Program-made: the position numbers and the translations under genes
The notes under the pieces: model-generated
What the model saw: only the letters and a program-made list of their open reading frames with translations
What the model was told of the DNA's origin: nothing
Database searches by the model: none
Source of the DNA: Falsiroseomonas algicola
Lineage (GTDB): Bacteria > Pseudomonadota > Alphaproteobacteria > Acetobacterales > Acetobacteraceae
Direction: 5' to 3'
Assembly: GCF_011040385.1 (NCBI RefSeq)
Contig: NZ_JAAIKB010000003.1
Span: forward strand, 526,632 to 590,631
DNA: 64,000 nucleotides
Shown here: one piece after another, positions 36,758 through 43,988 of the stretch
Layout: every line of letters starts with the position of its first letter
How positions within the stretch are numbered: position 1 is the stretch's first letter

Positions 36758-37090
36758 TCAGGCCAGGCCGGCGACGGCGGCGTCGCGGGTCGGGTGGATG
36801 CTGAGGATCTTGTCGAAGCCGCTGATCTCCAGGACTTCCCGCACGGGGGCCTGGGGGGAGGCGACCGCGAAGCTGCCGCCGGCGGCCTTGGCCTGCTTGG
36901 CGGCCTTCAGCAGCACGCGCAGCCCGGCGGAGGAGACGTAGTGGACCTCCGCCAGGTCGGCCACGACCTTGGCGCCGCCTTCGAGCATGCCGAGGATGGC
37001 GGATTCGGCGGTGGGGGCGGTCGCGGTGTCGAGGCGGCCCTTGAGGGCGGCGACCTTCACGCCGGAGGCGGTGCTTTCAGTGATATCCAT
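36758..37090 (-). CDS. STAS-domain protein (anti-sigma factor antagonist-like)
   Basis: A 110-residue single STAS domain. VAALKGRLDTATAPTAES is the first strand-helix, VVADLAEVHYVSSAGLRVLL carries the serine that is phosphorylated in SpoIIAA-type antagonists (the SSAG motif), and FAVASPQAPVREVLEISGFD is the last part. Such proteins switch between binding an anti-sigma kinase and being phosphorylated. No kinase, phosphatase or sigma gene is adjacent. It lies 29 bases downstream of the GPP34 gene on the same strand, so the two are likely cotranscribed. Confidence 0.87.
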   Translation of the reverse strand: MDITESTASGVKVAALKGRLDTATAPTAESAILGMLEGGAKVVADLAEVHYVSSAGLRVLLKAAKQAKAAGGSFAVASPQAPVREVLEISGFDKILSIHPTRDAAVAGLA

Positions 37091-37119
37091 GAGGCCTGTC
37101 CTGTCCTGTCCGGCGTGAC

Positions 37120-37770
37120 TTACACCATCGGCGCGTAGCGCGCGATCTGGGCGTAGATTTCCCGGATCGCATCGGCGAGGGAGCGGTTCAGCTCCTCGAG
37201 GTCCGCCACGGAGTCGATGCGCGCCTGCACGCGGTCGAGCTCATTGGAGGAGAGCAGCAGGGAGAAGAGCCCGCCCGCGCGGCAGAGCCCGATCAGCATG
37301 GAATCGCGCGGATCGGGGATCTCGTCGTTGAAGAGCACGCCCATGATGCGGGCCTTCACCTCCCGCTCCTCCTTGTCGGAGATCACGGGGTAGCGGCGTT
37401 CCGGGAAGACCCAGAGGAAGCGACCCTCGACGCGCTTCAGGATGCCCTTGGAGACCAGGCGGGCGAAGAGCGCCTCCCGGTACTCGTCGGCATCGGCGGC
37501 CAGCGTCTCGATCCAGTGGCGGCTGTCCTGCGTGTCCGTCGCCGCGGCGATCTGCGCCAGCGCGCGGTCCTGCAGCGCGTCGCCGGTCGGCGCCGGGTTC
37601 ACGACGTAGAGGCGGTTTGGGTCGGTGTCGATGCGGCCCGCCAGCGCGAGTTCGGCGAGCACGGCGCCGGCGATGGCGAAGTCGCCCGAGGGGGCGGCGC
37701 GTTCCTGCAGGCGCCCGGTCTCGTCATCCAGCATCAGGAGGAGGATCTCCTCCGGCATCGTCAGCGGCAT
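37120..37770 (-). CDS. GPP34 (Golgi phosphoprotein 3-like) family protein
   Basis: A 216-residue, mostly helical protein of the GPP34 family. The N-terminus has PEEILLLMLDDETGRL and AIAGAVLAELALAGRID, the standard start; FARLVSKGILKRVEGRF and RYPVISDKEEREVKARI follow. The eukaryotic member GOLPH3 binds phosphatidylinositol-4-phosphate at Golgi membranes; the role of bacterial members is largely unknown. It is probably cotranscribed with the STAS gene. Confidence 0.85.
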   Translation of the reverse strand: MPLTMPEEILLLMLDDETGRLQERAAPSGDFAIAGAVLAELALAGRIDTDPNRLYVVNPAPTGDALQDRALAQIAAATDTQDSRHWIETLAADADEYREALFARLVSKGILKRVEGRFLWVFPERRYPVISDKEEREVKARIMGVLFNDEIPDPRDSMLIGLCRAGGLFSLLLSSNELDRVQARIDSVADLEELNRSLADAIREIYAQIARYAPMV

Positions 37771-37856
37771 GGCGTTCCCGCACTCCCTCGGCCCGTCAGT
37801 TGGCGGGCGCCAAGGTCGCGCGGGGCGGGGGGCAAGTCAACGCGGGTGCGAGAGGG

Positions 37857-38927
37857 TCATGCCGCCACGATGGCGGGCGGTTTGTCGGCCGCGTCGAGGA
37901 AGGCGGCCAGGCCATCGCGCACCACCGCGGGGTCGAGGTCCCGCAGGATGAAGACGAGGCGGGATCGGCGGGGCTGGCCCTCGGGCCAGGCGGCAAGCCG
38001 CTTCGGCGGGTGGAAGATGTGCTGCACGCCATGCACGGCGACGGGCCGATCCTCCCCCGCCAGGTCGAGGATCCCCTTCATGCGCAGCACGCTGGCGCCG
38101 CGCGTCATCGCCAGCATCTCGAGGAAGGTGGCGAGGCCGTCCCAGGGAAGGGGCGCGTCGTAGTCCAGGCAGAGCGCCTGGATGCGGGCATCGTGGCGGT
38201 TGGGGTCGTGGTGGTGGTGATGGCCGTGGTGGTGGTGGCCGTGGTCGTGGCCATGGTCATGGCCATGGCCGTGGGGGCCGGCGGCGCCGATCCAGGCGGC
38301 GACATCGGGCGCCTTCACGGCGGGGTCGTAGGGACCGGCGGCCAGCAGCAGCGCGGGATCGATCGCGCCGTGATCCGCCACCAGGATCGGCGCGACGGGG
38401 TTCAGCGCTGCGAGGCGCGCGCGGAGCGCGGTGACCGCCTCCGCCGTCGCGAGGTCGGTCTTGGTGAGCACCAGGCGGTCGGCGACGGCGGCCTGGCGCA
38501 GCGCTTCCGGCTGTTGGTCCAGCGTGGCGGCGCCGGTCGCGGCATCGACCAGCGTCACGACGCCATCCAGCACGAAGCGCGCGCCGATGCGCGGGTCCGA
38601 CATCAGCGTGTGCAGGATGGGGGCGGGGTCGGCGAGTCCCGTCGTCTCCACCACTACGCGCCTCACCGCCTGGCCGGCCAGCACGCGGTCCCAGAGGCTG
38701 TCGAGGGCGCGGGCGAGGTCGCCGCGGATGGTGCAGCAGAGGCAGCCGGCATTCAGCAGGACGGTGTCGCCATCGAGGCGGTCCACCAGGAGGTGGTCCA
38801 GCCCGACCTCCCCGAACTCGTTGATCAGCACGGCGGTGTCCGCCATGGCGTCGTGCTTCAGCAGGGCGTTCAGCAGCGTGGTCTTGCCGGCGCCGAGGAA
38901 GCCCGTGAGGACGGTGAGCGGGATCAT
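37857..38927 (-). CDS. COG0523 (CobW/ZNG1-like) GTPase with a His-rich linker
   Basis: A 356-residue G3E GTPase. The P loop TGFLGAGKTTLLNALL lies near residue 8. The CxCC metal motif is in NAGCLCCTIRGDLARAL near residue 60, and the base-recognition motif is LVLTKTDLA. Between the GTPase and C-terminal domains is a His-rich stretch at about residues 210-235 with more than a dozen histidines in GH/DH repeats. The C-terminal part contains VQHIFHPPKRLAAWP, usual for this family. Members transfer or hoard zinc or cobalt. Its ATG overlaps the hisI stop, and both face away from a zur-like gene, which favours a zinc chaperone role under zinc limitation. Confidence 0.92.
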   Translation of the reverse strand: MIPLTVLTGFLGAGKTTLLNALLKHDAMADTAVLINEFGEVGLDHLLVDRLDGDTVLLNAGCLCCTIRGDLARALDSLWDRVLAGQAVRRVVVETTGLADPAPILHTLMSDPRIGARFVLDGVVTLVDAATGAATLDQQPEALRQAAVADRLVLTKTDLATAEAVTALRARLAALNPVAPILVADHGAIDPALLLAAGPYDPAVKAPDVAAWIGAAGPHGHGHDHGHDHGHHHHGHHHHHDPNRHDARIQALCLDYDAPLPWDGLATFLEMLAMTRGASVLRMKGILDLAGEDRPVAVHGVQHIFHPPKRLAAWPEGQPRRSRLVFILRDLDPAVVRDGLAAFLDAADKPPAIVAA

Positions 38928-39364
38928 CGGCCGTACAACACGTCCGGATCGACTTCCGGCGCCGCGATGGTGGCGAGTTCGCCGTCGCGGATCGCGCGGT
39001 AGAAGCAGGTGCGGCGGCCGGTGTGGCAGGCGACGCCGGTCTGGTCCACCAGCGCCAGCACCGTGTCGCCATCGCAATCCAGCCGGAGGTCGACCAGGCG
39101 CTGGACCTGGCCCGAACTCTCCCCCTTGCGCCAGAGCGCGCCGCGGGAGCGGGACCAGTAGCAGACGGTGCCGGTGGTCAGCGTTTCCGCCACCGCGGCG
39201 CGGTTCATCCAGGCCACCATCAGCACCTCCCCCGTGTCATGCTGCTGGGTTACGCAGGTGACGAGGCCGTGGCTGTCGAAGCGGATGGCATCGAGCAGCA
39301 GGCCGCGGGCGGCGGGGTCGGCGATGGCGCCCTGGTGGGGCGGGGGGATGGGTGTGCCGGTCAT
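38924..39364 (-). CDS. hisI: Phosphoribosyl-AMP cyclohydrolase HisI
   Basis: A 146-residue zinc enzyme that opens the adenine ring of phosphoribosyl-AMP in histidine synthesis. VLMVAWMNRAAVAETL, then YWSRSRGALWRKGESSGQVQ and the metal site LDCDGDTVLALV plus GVACHTGRRTCF are all present, with the three zinc cysteines. It is a stand-alone cyclohydrolase with no HisE part and is not beside other his genes. Its start codon lies one base from a palindrome, so there is no room for a ribosome-binding site. Duplicate hisI genes linked to zur and COG0523 are known in several bacteria. Whether this is a second copy cannot be seen here. Confidence 0.93.
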   Translation of the reverse strand: MTGTPIPPPHQGAIADPAARGLLLDAIRFDSHGLVTCVTQQHDTGEVLMVAWMNRAAVAETLTTGTVCYWSRSRGALWRKGESSGQVQRLVDLRLDCDGDTVLALVDQTGVACHTGRRTCFYRAIRDGELATIAAPEVDPDVLYGR

Positions 39365-39365
39365 G

Positions 39366-39382
39366 ATGATACACTATATCAT
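39366..39382. promoter_or_regulatory. Perfect palindrome between hisI and zur, candidate Zur operator with hisI promoter
   Basis: ATGATA-CACTA-TATCAT is a perfect 6-5-6 inverted repeat in an otherwise GC-rich region. On the minus strand TATAGT (39378-39373) lies 8 bases before the hisI ATG, a good distance for a -10 box that would start transcription at the ATG. Binding of a Fur-family regulator here would block both divergent genes. Assignment to Zur rests on the neighbouring regulator and on the AT-rich inverted-repeat style of Zur boxes, not on a proven match. Confidence 0.55.
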
Positions 39383-39426
39383 GGTGGCGCCGGATGCGGA
39401 CAGCCGGCCGGCCACGGGGAATCGGC

Positions 39427-39963
39427 ATGACGGAACACGCGCATGACGCGCATCACGGGTCTGGCCACGGGCACCACGCGCATCGCGGCGGGGATGTCGA
39501 GGCGAGCCTGGAGCGCGCGGCGGCGACCTGCCTGGCGCGCGGCGCGCAGCTGACGGAGCTGCGGCGGCAGGTGCTGCGTCTGGTGCTCGAATCGGGGCAG
39601 CCGATCGGGGCCTATGCGCTGCTGGACCGGCTGCGGGGGGAACGGCGCGGGGCGGCGCCGCCCACGGTCTATCGCGCGCTGGATTTCTTGATGGAGCAGG
39701 GGCTGATTCACAAGATCGAGCGGCTGAACGCCTTCGTCGGCTGCGCGGAGGAGCCAGGGCATGGCCACACCCATGCCCACCCGCATCCCCACCAGTTCCT
39801 GATCTGCGGCCGCTGCGGGAGCACCGCGGAGGTATGCGACGAGGGGGTGGCGCATGCAGTGGCCGGGGCCGCGGCCAGGCTGGGCTTCGTGGTGCATCGA
39901 ACGACAGTGGAAGTCGAAGGTATTTGCGCGCATTGTGCGTCGGCGGACGCTACCGCTGGTTGA
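39427..39963 (+). CDS. zur: Fur-family transcriptional regulator, probably Zur
   Basis: A 178-residue regulator. The first 30 residues are His-rich (EHAHDAHHGSGHGHHAH). The DNA-binding domain follows with QLTELRRQVLRLVLESGQPI and PPTVYRALDFLMEQGLIHKI, a form usual in Zur. The metal-binding and dimer domain has GHGHTHAHPHPHQFLICGRC near residue 120 and a final ICAHC; these are the two CxxC pairs of the structural zinc site. ATG 39427 has GGGGAA upstream. The adjacent hisI and COG0523 genes support zinc over iron. A Mur or Nur role is less likely. Confidence 0.88.
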   Translation: MTEHAHDAHHGSGHGHHAHRGGDVEASLERAAATCLARGAQLTELRRQVLRLVLESGQPIGAYALLDRLRGERRGAAPPTVYRALDFLMEQGLIHKIERLNAFVGCAEEPGHGHTHAHPHPHQFLICGRCGSTAEVCDEGVAHAVAGAAARLGFVVHRTTVEVEGICAHCASADATAG

Positions 39964-39983
39964 CGCATCTTTTCGTGGTGCGA

Positions 39984-40019
39984 AGGAAACTATTGGAAAG
40001 GCAATAAATTTCCTGTTTT
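39984..40019 (+). terminator. Candidate terminator after zur
   Basis: A two-part stem, AGGAAA with TTTCCT and TATTG with CAATA, encloses the loop GAAAGG. It is followed by GTTTTT. It begins 21 bases after the zur stop and is AT-rich, unlike the other hairpins in the window. Confidence 0.5.
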
Positions 40020-40037
40020 TGCGAACGTTGCAATGCA

Positions 40038-40055
40038 GTTCTGGTCTGGCAGAAC
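40038..40055. promoter_or_regulatory. Inverted repeat in front of the winged-helix regulator gene
   Basis: GTTCTG-GTCTGG-CAGAAC is a perfect 6-base inverted repeat with a 6-base spacer. It ends 6 bases before ATG 40062, so it covers the expected ribosome-binding site. This is a natural place for an autoregulatory operator or a translational hairpin. Confidence 0.45.
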
Positions 40056-40061
40056 CATGGC

Positions 40062-40427
40062 ATGAAGAAGACTGCGGATTGGCCTGCGCGCCGTGAGGCA
40101 GCGCTCGCCCTGTTGCGACGACTGCGCGAAATCGATCAGCGAGTGGGTGTGAAGAACAGCCGCATCGCCTTCGATGTGGCGTTGCTGTTTTACGAAGGCT
40201 CCGCGGCGGTGCCGCCGACGGCGCTTTCCGTTGACCAGATCGCGGCCCTGACGGGCTATAGCGGCCCCACCGTTCGCCTCGTGCTGAAGCGTCTGATGGA
40301 AGGCGAAACGGTCGCCACCAGCCGCCGTGTGGGCAAGACACAACTCTATGAGATGACCGCGAAGGGCCGGATCGGCTTTGACGATTACGTGAACGCCGTC
40401 CTGGCCTTCAACGCCGCGCCGCTATAG
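40062..40427 (+). CDS. Small winged-helix (MarR/replication-initiator style) regulator
   Basis: A 121-residue protein, mainly helical. The middle holds a winged-helix unit: SVDQIAALTGYSGPTVRLVL as helix-turn-helix, then VATSRRVGKTQLYEMTAKGR as the wing. This recalls MarR/TrmB-type regulators. There is no ligand domain beyond short flanking helices. The upstream 98 bases are AT-rich and hold a terminator-like hairpin and an inverted repeat. It stands alone, convergent with the metC operon. No target can be named. Confidence 0.7.
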   Translation: MKKTADWPARREAALALLRRLREIDQRVGVKNSRIAFDVALLFYEGSAAVPPTALSVDQIAALTGYSGPTVRLVLKRLMEGETVATSRRVGKTQLYEMTAKGRIGFDDYVNAVLAFNAAPL

Positions 40428-40490
40428 CCCTCGTTCGGTATCCCCGCCAGACCGGGCATTCCGGGTAGAATACCGAATCGGTTGCAACGT

Positions 40491-40513
40491 CCCGGGGCCG
40501 TCCCGGCCCCGGG
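40491..40513. terminator. Strong hairpin between convergent genes
   Basis: A perfect 10-base-pair stem (CCCGGGGCCG and CGGCCCCGGG) with a TCC loop between the regulator gene and the convergent metC-like gene. Just upstream, TTCGGTAT (40434-40441) and ATACCGAA (40470-40477) form another, wider inverted repeat. Confidence 0.6.
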
Positions 40514-40525
40514 TTCGACGCTTCC

Positions 40526-41731
40526 TTACCCCGCCAGTTTGGCGAGGCCCTGCTCCAGATCGGCGATGATGTCCGCCACCTCCTCCAGCCCGATATGCAG
40601 GCGGATCGCCTGGCCGGGCAGGGGCGCGGAGACGGCGCGCCCCAGCATGGCGTTGGTCGGCAGGGCCAGGCATTCATAGCCGCCCCAGCTCGCGCCGATG
40701 CCGAACAGCTTCAGGCTGTCCACGAATCGGAAGGCGTCGGCCTCGGTGTAGCGGGGCTGCAGCACGATGCCGAACAGGCTGCAGGCGCCGGTGAAGTCGC
40801 GCTTCCACAGCTCGTGCCCCGGCGCGCCGGGAAGGGCGGGGTGGCGGACTTCCAGCACCTCCGGCCGGCCGGCCAGCCATTCGGCGACGATGAGCGCGCT
40901 TTCCTCCTGATGCGCCAGGCGCAGCGGCATGGTCCGCACGCCGCGCAGCGCCAGCCAGCAATCATCGGGGCTGGCGTAGTGGCCCATGGCGGACGCCGCG
41001 CCACGGACGATGAGGTGATGGTCCCGGCTGTTCACCGTGACGCTGCCCAGCAGGATGTCGGAATGCCCGCCGACATATTTTGTGAGTGCCTGGATCGAGA
41101 CGTCGCAGCCATGGCGGAAGGGCTGGAAGTGGTGGATGCCCCAGGTGTTGTCGATCATGCTGACCGCGCCGTGCTTCTTCGCCACCGCCGTCAGGGCGGG
41201 CACGTCCTGCACCTCGAAGGTGTGGGAGCCGGGGCTCTCCAGGTAGAGGACCTTCGTGTTGGGGGTCCAGAGCGCCTCGAGCCCCGCGGCATCGATGCAG
41301 GGGTCGAAGAAGACCGTCTCGATCCCCCAGCCCTTCATCAGGCCCTCGGCGAGGGACCGCGCGGGGCCATAGGCGCTGTCCGACATCAGGCAGCGGTCAC
41401 CGGCCTTGAGGAAGGCCAGCAGCGGCACCGCGACGGCGGCGAGGCCGGTGCCGGTGATGGTGCAATGCGTGCCGCCCTCGATCTCCGCCACCACGTCTTC
41501 CAGCGCGTAGTGGGTGGGCCCGCCCTGGGTGCCATAGGTCATCACCCGGTCGAAGCGGTGCTTCGCATTGTCCATCCGCGCCTGGCAGGACGGCGCGGTG
41601 ACGGTGGAGCCGCGATGCACCGGCGGGTTCACGAAGCCCAGGCTGCGGATGGGCGGCCGCGCCGCATGGGACATGCGCGTGGCGAAGGCGTGCCCTTCGT
41701 GTCCGGTCTTGGGGGCTGAATCGTCGGGCAT
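40526..41731 (-). CDS. metC: Cystathionine beta-lyase-type PLP enzyme
   Basis: A 401-residue PLP enzyme of the Cys/Met metabolism family, which cleaves cystathionine to homocysteine, pyruvate and ammonia and may also break down cystine. YGTQGGPTHYALEDVV and TGTGLAAVAVPLLAFL form the N-terminal part, SMIDNTWGIHHFQPFRHGCDVS precedes the PLP lysine in ALTKYVGGHSDILLG near residue 210, and SWGGYECLALP is near the C-terminus. ATG 41731 shares its A with the stop of sseA (TGATG). A gamma-lyase cannot be excluded from sequence alone. Confidence 0.9.
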   Translation of the reverse strand: MPDDSAPKTGHEGHAFATRMSHAARPPIRSLGFVNPPVHRGSTVTAPSCQARMDNAKHRFDRVMTYGTQGGPTHYALEDVVAEIEGGTHCTITGTGLAAVAVPLLAFLKAGDRCLMSDSAYGPARSLAEGLMKGWGIETVFFDPCIDAAGLEALWTPNTKVLYLESPGSHTFEVQDVPALTAVAKKHGAVSMIDNTWGIHHFQPFRHGCDVSIQALTKYVGGHSDILLGSVTVNSRDHHLIVRGAASAMGHYASPDDCWLALRGVRTMPLRLAHQEESALIVAEWLAGRPEVLEVRHPALPGAPGHELWKRDFTGACSLFGIVLQPRYTEADAFRFVDSLKLFGIGASWGGYECLALPTNAMLGRAVSAPLPGQAIRLHIGLEEVADIIADLEQGLAKLAG

Positions 41732-42582
41732 CAGGAAGCGCTCGTTTCTTTCGGGGTTTCGGGCCGGCTGGCCCATTCGGTCCAGGATCCGTCATAGACG
41801 GCGGGCTCGGGCAGCCCGGCGCGCAGCGCGCCGAGCGTCAGCACGGTGGCCGTGACGCCGGAGCCGCAGGAGGTGACGATGGGCCTTTCGCCATCGGCGC
41901 CGCGTGCCGCGAACATCGCGCGCAGCGTCGCGGCATCCTTCATCGTGCCATCGGCATTCACCAGGTCGGCGGCCGGCAGGCTGGCCGCGCCCGGCATGTG
42001 GCCGGAGGGCAGGCCGGCGCGGGGTTCCGGCGCCTTGCCGTCGAAGCGCGCCTTGCTGCGGGCATCGAGGATCAGCGCCTCCCCCCCGCCCTGGCGGACG
42101 ATCCGCTTCACATCACCGATGCCGATCAGGCGCTTCGCGACGAAGTCGGGGATGAAGGAGACCGGCGTGACCGGGGCCGCGTCGCCGGTCTCGACCGGGC
42201 GGCCTTCCCGCTGCCATTTCGGCAGGCCGCCATCCAGCACGGCGGCCTTCTCATGCCCGAAGAGCCGCATCATCCACCAGCCCCGCGGCGAGGCGCGGAG
42301 CCCGTGCTGGTCGTAGAAGACCACGCGCGTGTCGTTGGAAACGCCGAGCGCGCCGATCAGCTTCGCGAAGTGCGCCGGCGTCGGGACCATGTGCGGCAGG
42401 TCGGTGTGCGGGTCGGCGATCTTGTCAATGTTGAAGAGGCGCGCGCCGGGCAGGTGGGCGCTCCGGAAGCCGTCCGGCGCATTGCCCTGCTCCGTCGGCA
42501 GGTAGGTGGTGCAGTCCAGCACCACGAGGTCGGGCTTGCCGAGCTCGGCCGCCAGCCAGTCGGTCGTGACCAGGTTGTCCAT
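41731..42582 (-). CDS. sseA: Thiosulfate/3-mercaptopyruvate sulfurtransferase
   Basis: A 283-residue tandem rhodanese. The N-terminal inactive domain contains LDCTTYLP and FRSAHLPGARLFNIDKIAD. The C-terminal catalytic domain has LILDARSKARFDG, GHMPGAASLPAADLV and the active-site loop TSCGSGVTATVL with the persulfide-forming Cys. The CGSGVTA loop is the type usual for 3-mercaptopyruvate sulfurtransferases. It lies 5 bases after the AlaX gene and overlaps metC. Confidence 0.92.
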   Translation of the reverse strand: MDNLVTTDWLAAELGKPDLVVLDCTTYLPTEQGNAPDGFRSAHLPGARLFNIDKIADPHTDLPHMVPTPAHFAKLIGALGVSNDTRVVFYDQHGLRASPRGWWMMRLFGHEKAAVLDGGLPKWQREGRPVETGDAAPVTPVSFIPDFVAKRLIGIGDVKRIVRQGGGEALILDARSKARFDGKAPEPRAGLPSGHMPGAASLPAADLVNADGTMKDAATLRAMFAARGADGERPIVTSCGSGVTATVLTLGALRAGLPEPAVYDGSWTEWASRPETPKETSAS

Positions 42583-42587
42583 GGCCG

Positions 42588-43304
42588 TCAGTCCCCCAGG
42601 ACGATGTGGATGCGCCGGTTCTGCCGGCCCTTGCTCTCGAGCTTCGTCACCTCGACGCGCCCGATCTCCCCGGTGCTGCGCACATGCGTGCCGCCGCAGG
42701 GCTGGAGATCGATGGGCGCGACCTCCGTCCCGATGCGCACCAGCCGCACGCGGCCCGCGCCGCGGGGCGGCTGGACGGAGAGGGTGCGGACGAGGGCGGG
42801 GTTGGCGTCCAGCTCCGACTCGCTGATCCAGGTGGTGGAGATGGGATGGTCCGCTGCGACGAGTTCGGCGAGCTTCTGCGTGAACCACTCCTTCGCCGGC
42901 GGCTCCGCGAGATCGACGTCGAGGCGCGACTTCTCCGCGCCGATCTGGTTGCCCGTCGCGTAGATGCCCGGGAGGATGCTGCACAGCAGGTGCAGCGTGG
43001 TGTGCATGCGCATGTGCCGGTGGCGGCGGTCCCAGTCGAGCGTGACCGTGACGGTGGCGCCGACCGGCGGCGCCGCGCTGCCGGGGGCGAGGCCGTGCAG
43101 GATGGCGCCGGCCTCGCCCTTGATGGCTTCCGCGATGACGGCCTCTCCGCCCGCCCAGCGCATCGTGCCGCTGTCGCCGGGCTGGCCGCCGCTGCGGGCG
43201 TAGAGGCAGGTGCGGTCGAGGAGGACACCCTTCTCCTCCACCGCGAGCACCGTCGCGGTGCATTCCTTGAGATAGGAGTCGTCGGTGAACAGCGGGTCGG
43301 TCAT
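42588..43304 (-). CDS. Stand-alone alanyl-tRNA editing protein (AlaX)
   Basis: A 238-residue free editing domain. LYARSGGQPGDSGTM is the start of the alanyl-tRNA synthetase second additional domain, RMHTTLHLLCSIL carries the zinc-binding HxxxH, and QPCGGTHVRSTGEIG supplies the other zinc ligands (CxxxH). These enzymes deacylate Ser-tRNA-Ala or Gly-tRNA-Ala. ATG 43304 overlaps the nudix stop. It is in one operon with sulfur-amino-acid genes and a nudix gene. Confidence 0.9.
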   Translation of the reverse strand: MTDPLFTDDSYLKECTATVLAVEEKGVLLDRTCLYARSGGQPGDSGTMRWAGGEAVIAEAIKGEAGAILHGLAPGSAAPPVGATVTVTLDWDRRHRHMRMHTTLHLLCSILPGIYATGNQIGAEKSRLDVDLAEPPAKEWFTQKLAELVAADHPISTTWISESELDANPALVRTLSVQPPRGAGRVRLVRIGTEVAPIDLQPCGGTHVRSTGEIGRVEVTKLESKGRQNRRIHIVLGD

Positions 43305-43951
43305 TTCGAGAAAATCCAGTCGGCGCGCAGACGCGCGCGGTTCAGTTGCAGCCACATCAGGGAGAGTGCCGCGGGGGCGTTCTCGATCCGGTTCTCCGCC
43401 ACCAGGCGGAAGGCATCCTCGGCCGGCAGGGTAACGACGCGCGTCTCCTCATGCTCCGTCGCCAGGCCATGGGTGGTGGCGCCGGTGCCCGACAGGTCCA
43501 CCTGGCCGCAGAAGAAATGCACCACCTCGTCGCAGCCGCCCTGCATCAGCATGAAGCGGCCGATCGGGGCCATGGCGCGGGCGGTGAGGCCCGTCTCCTC
43601 CGTCAGTTCGCGCCGCGCGGAGGCTTCGGCGTCCTCGCCGGCTTCCAGCAGCCCGGCGGGGCATTCGGTCATCACGGGTTCCATGCCGGCGGAGAGCGCG
43701 GGCAGGCGGAACTGCTCGATCAGGGCGATGCGGTCGGTGGCGGGGTCATAGGGCAGGACCAGCACGCCCTGGCCGCGGCGCCACAGCTCCCAGGTCAGGA
43801 TGCCGGATGGCGTGCCGTCGAAGCGCGTGTAGCGGAAGCGCACGCGCTGCAGGGCGAAGCGCTGCGCCCAGACGACCTCGTCCTCCAGGACCTCCAGCCC
43901 GGGATGGGGCGGGATGGGCGGCGCTTTCGGGTGGCGTGGGGTGGCGCTCAT
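43301..43951 (-). CDS. Nudix hydrolase, ADP-ribose pyrophosphatase type
   Basis: A 216-residue Nudix hydrolase. The Nudix box GLLEAGEDAEASARRELTEETG near residue 100 has all consensus residues (G-x5-E-x7-REUTEETG). The N-terminus has VWAQRFALQRVRFRYTRFDG and RIALIEQFRLPAL, typical of NudF-like ADP-ribose pyrophosphatases with a swapped domain. It is the first gene of the operon and faces away from the EamA gene 37 bases away. Confidence 0.88.
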   Translation of the reverse strand: MSATPRHPKAPPIPPHPGLEVLEDEVVWAQRFALQRVRFRYTRFDGTPSGILTWELWRRGQGVLVLPYDPATDRIALIEQFRLPALSAGMEPVMTECPAGLLEAGEDAEASARRELTEETGLTARAMAPIGRFMLMQGGCDEVVHFFCGQVDLSGTGATTHGLATEHEETRVVTLPAEDAFRLVAENRIENAPAALSLMWLQLNRARLRADWIFSK

Positions 43952-43988
43952 GCGGCCGGGACCGTAGCTTCGTCACCCAGGAAGGTCC

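Noticed and set aside
38200..38290. Low-complexity GTGGTG/CATGGC tract as a DNA repeat
   Set aside because: It is the coding sequence of the His-rich linker in the COG0523 GTPase, not a separate element.
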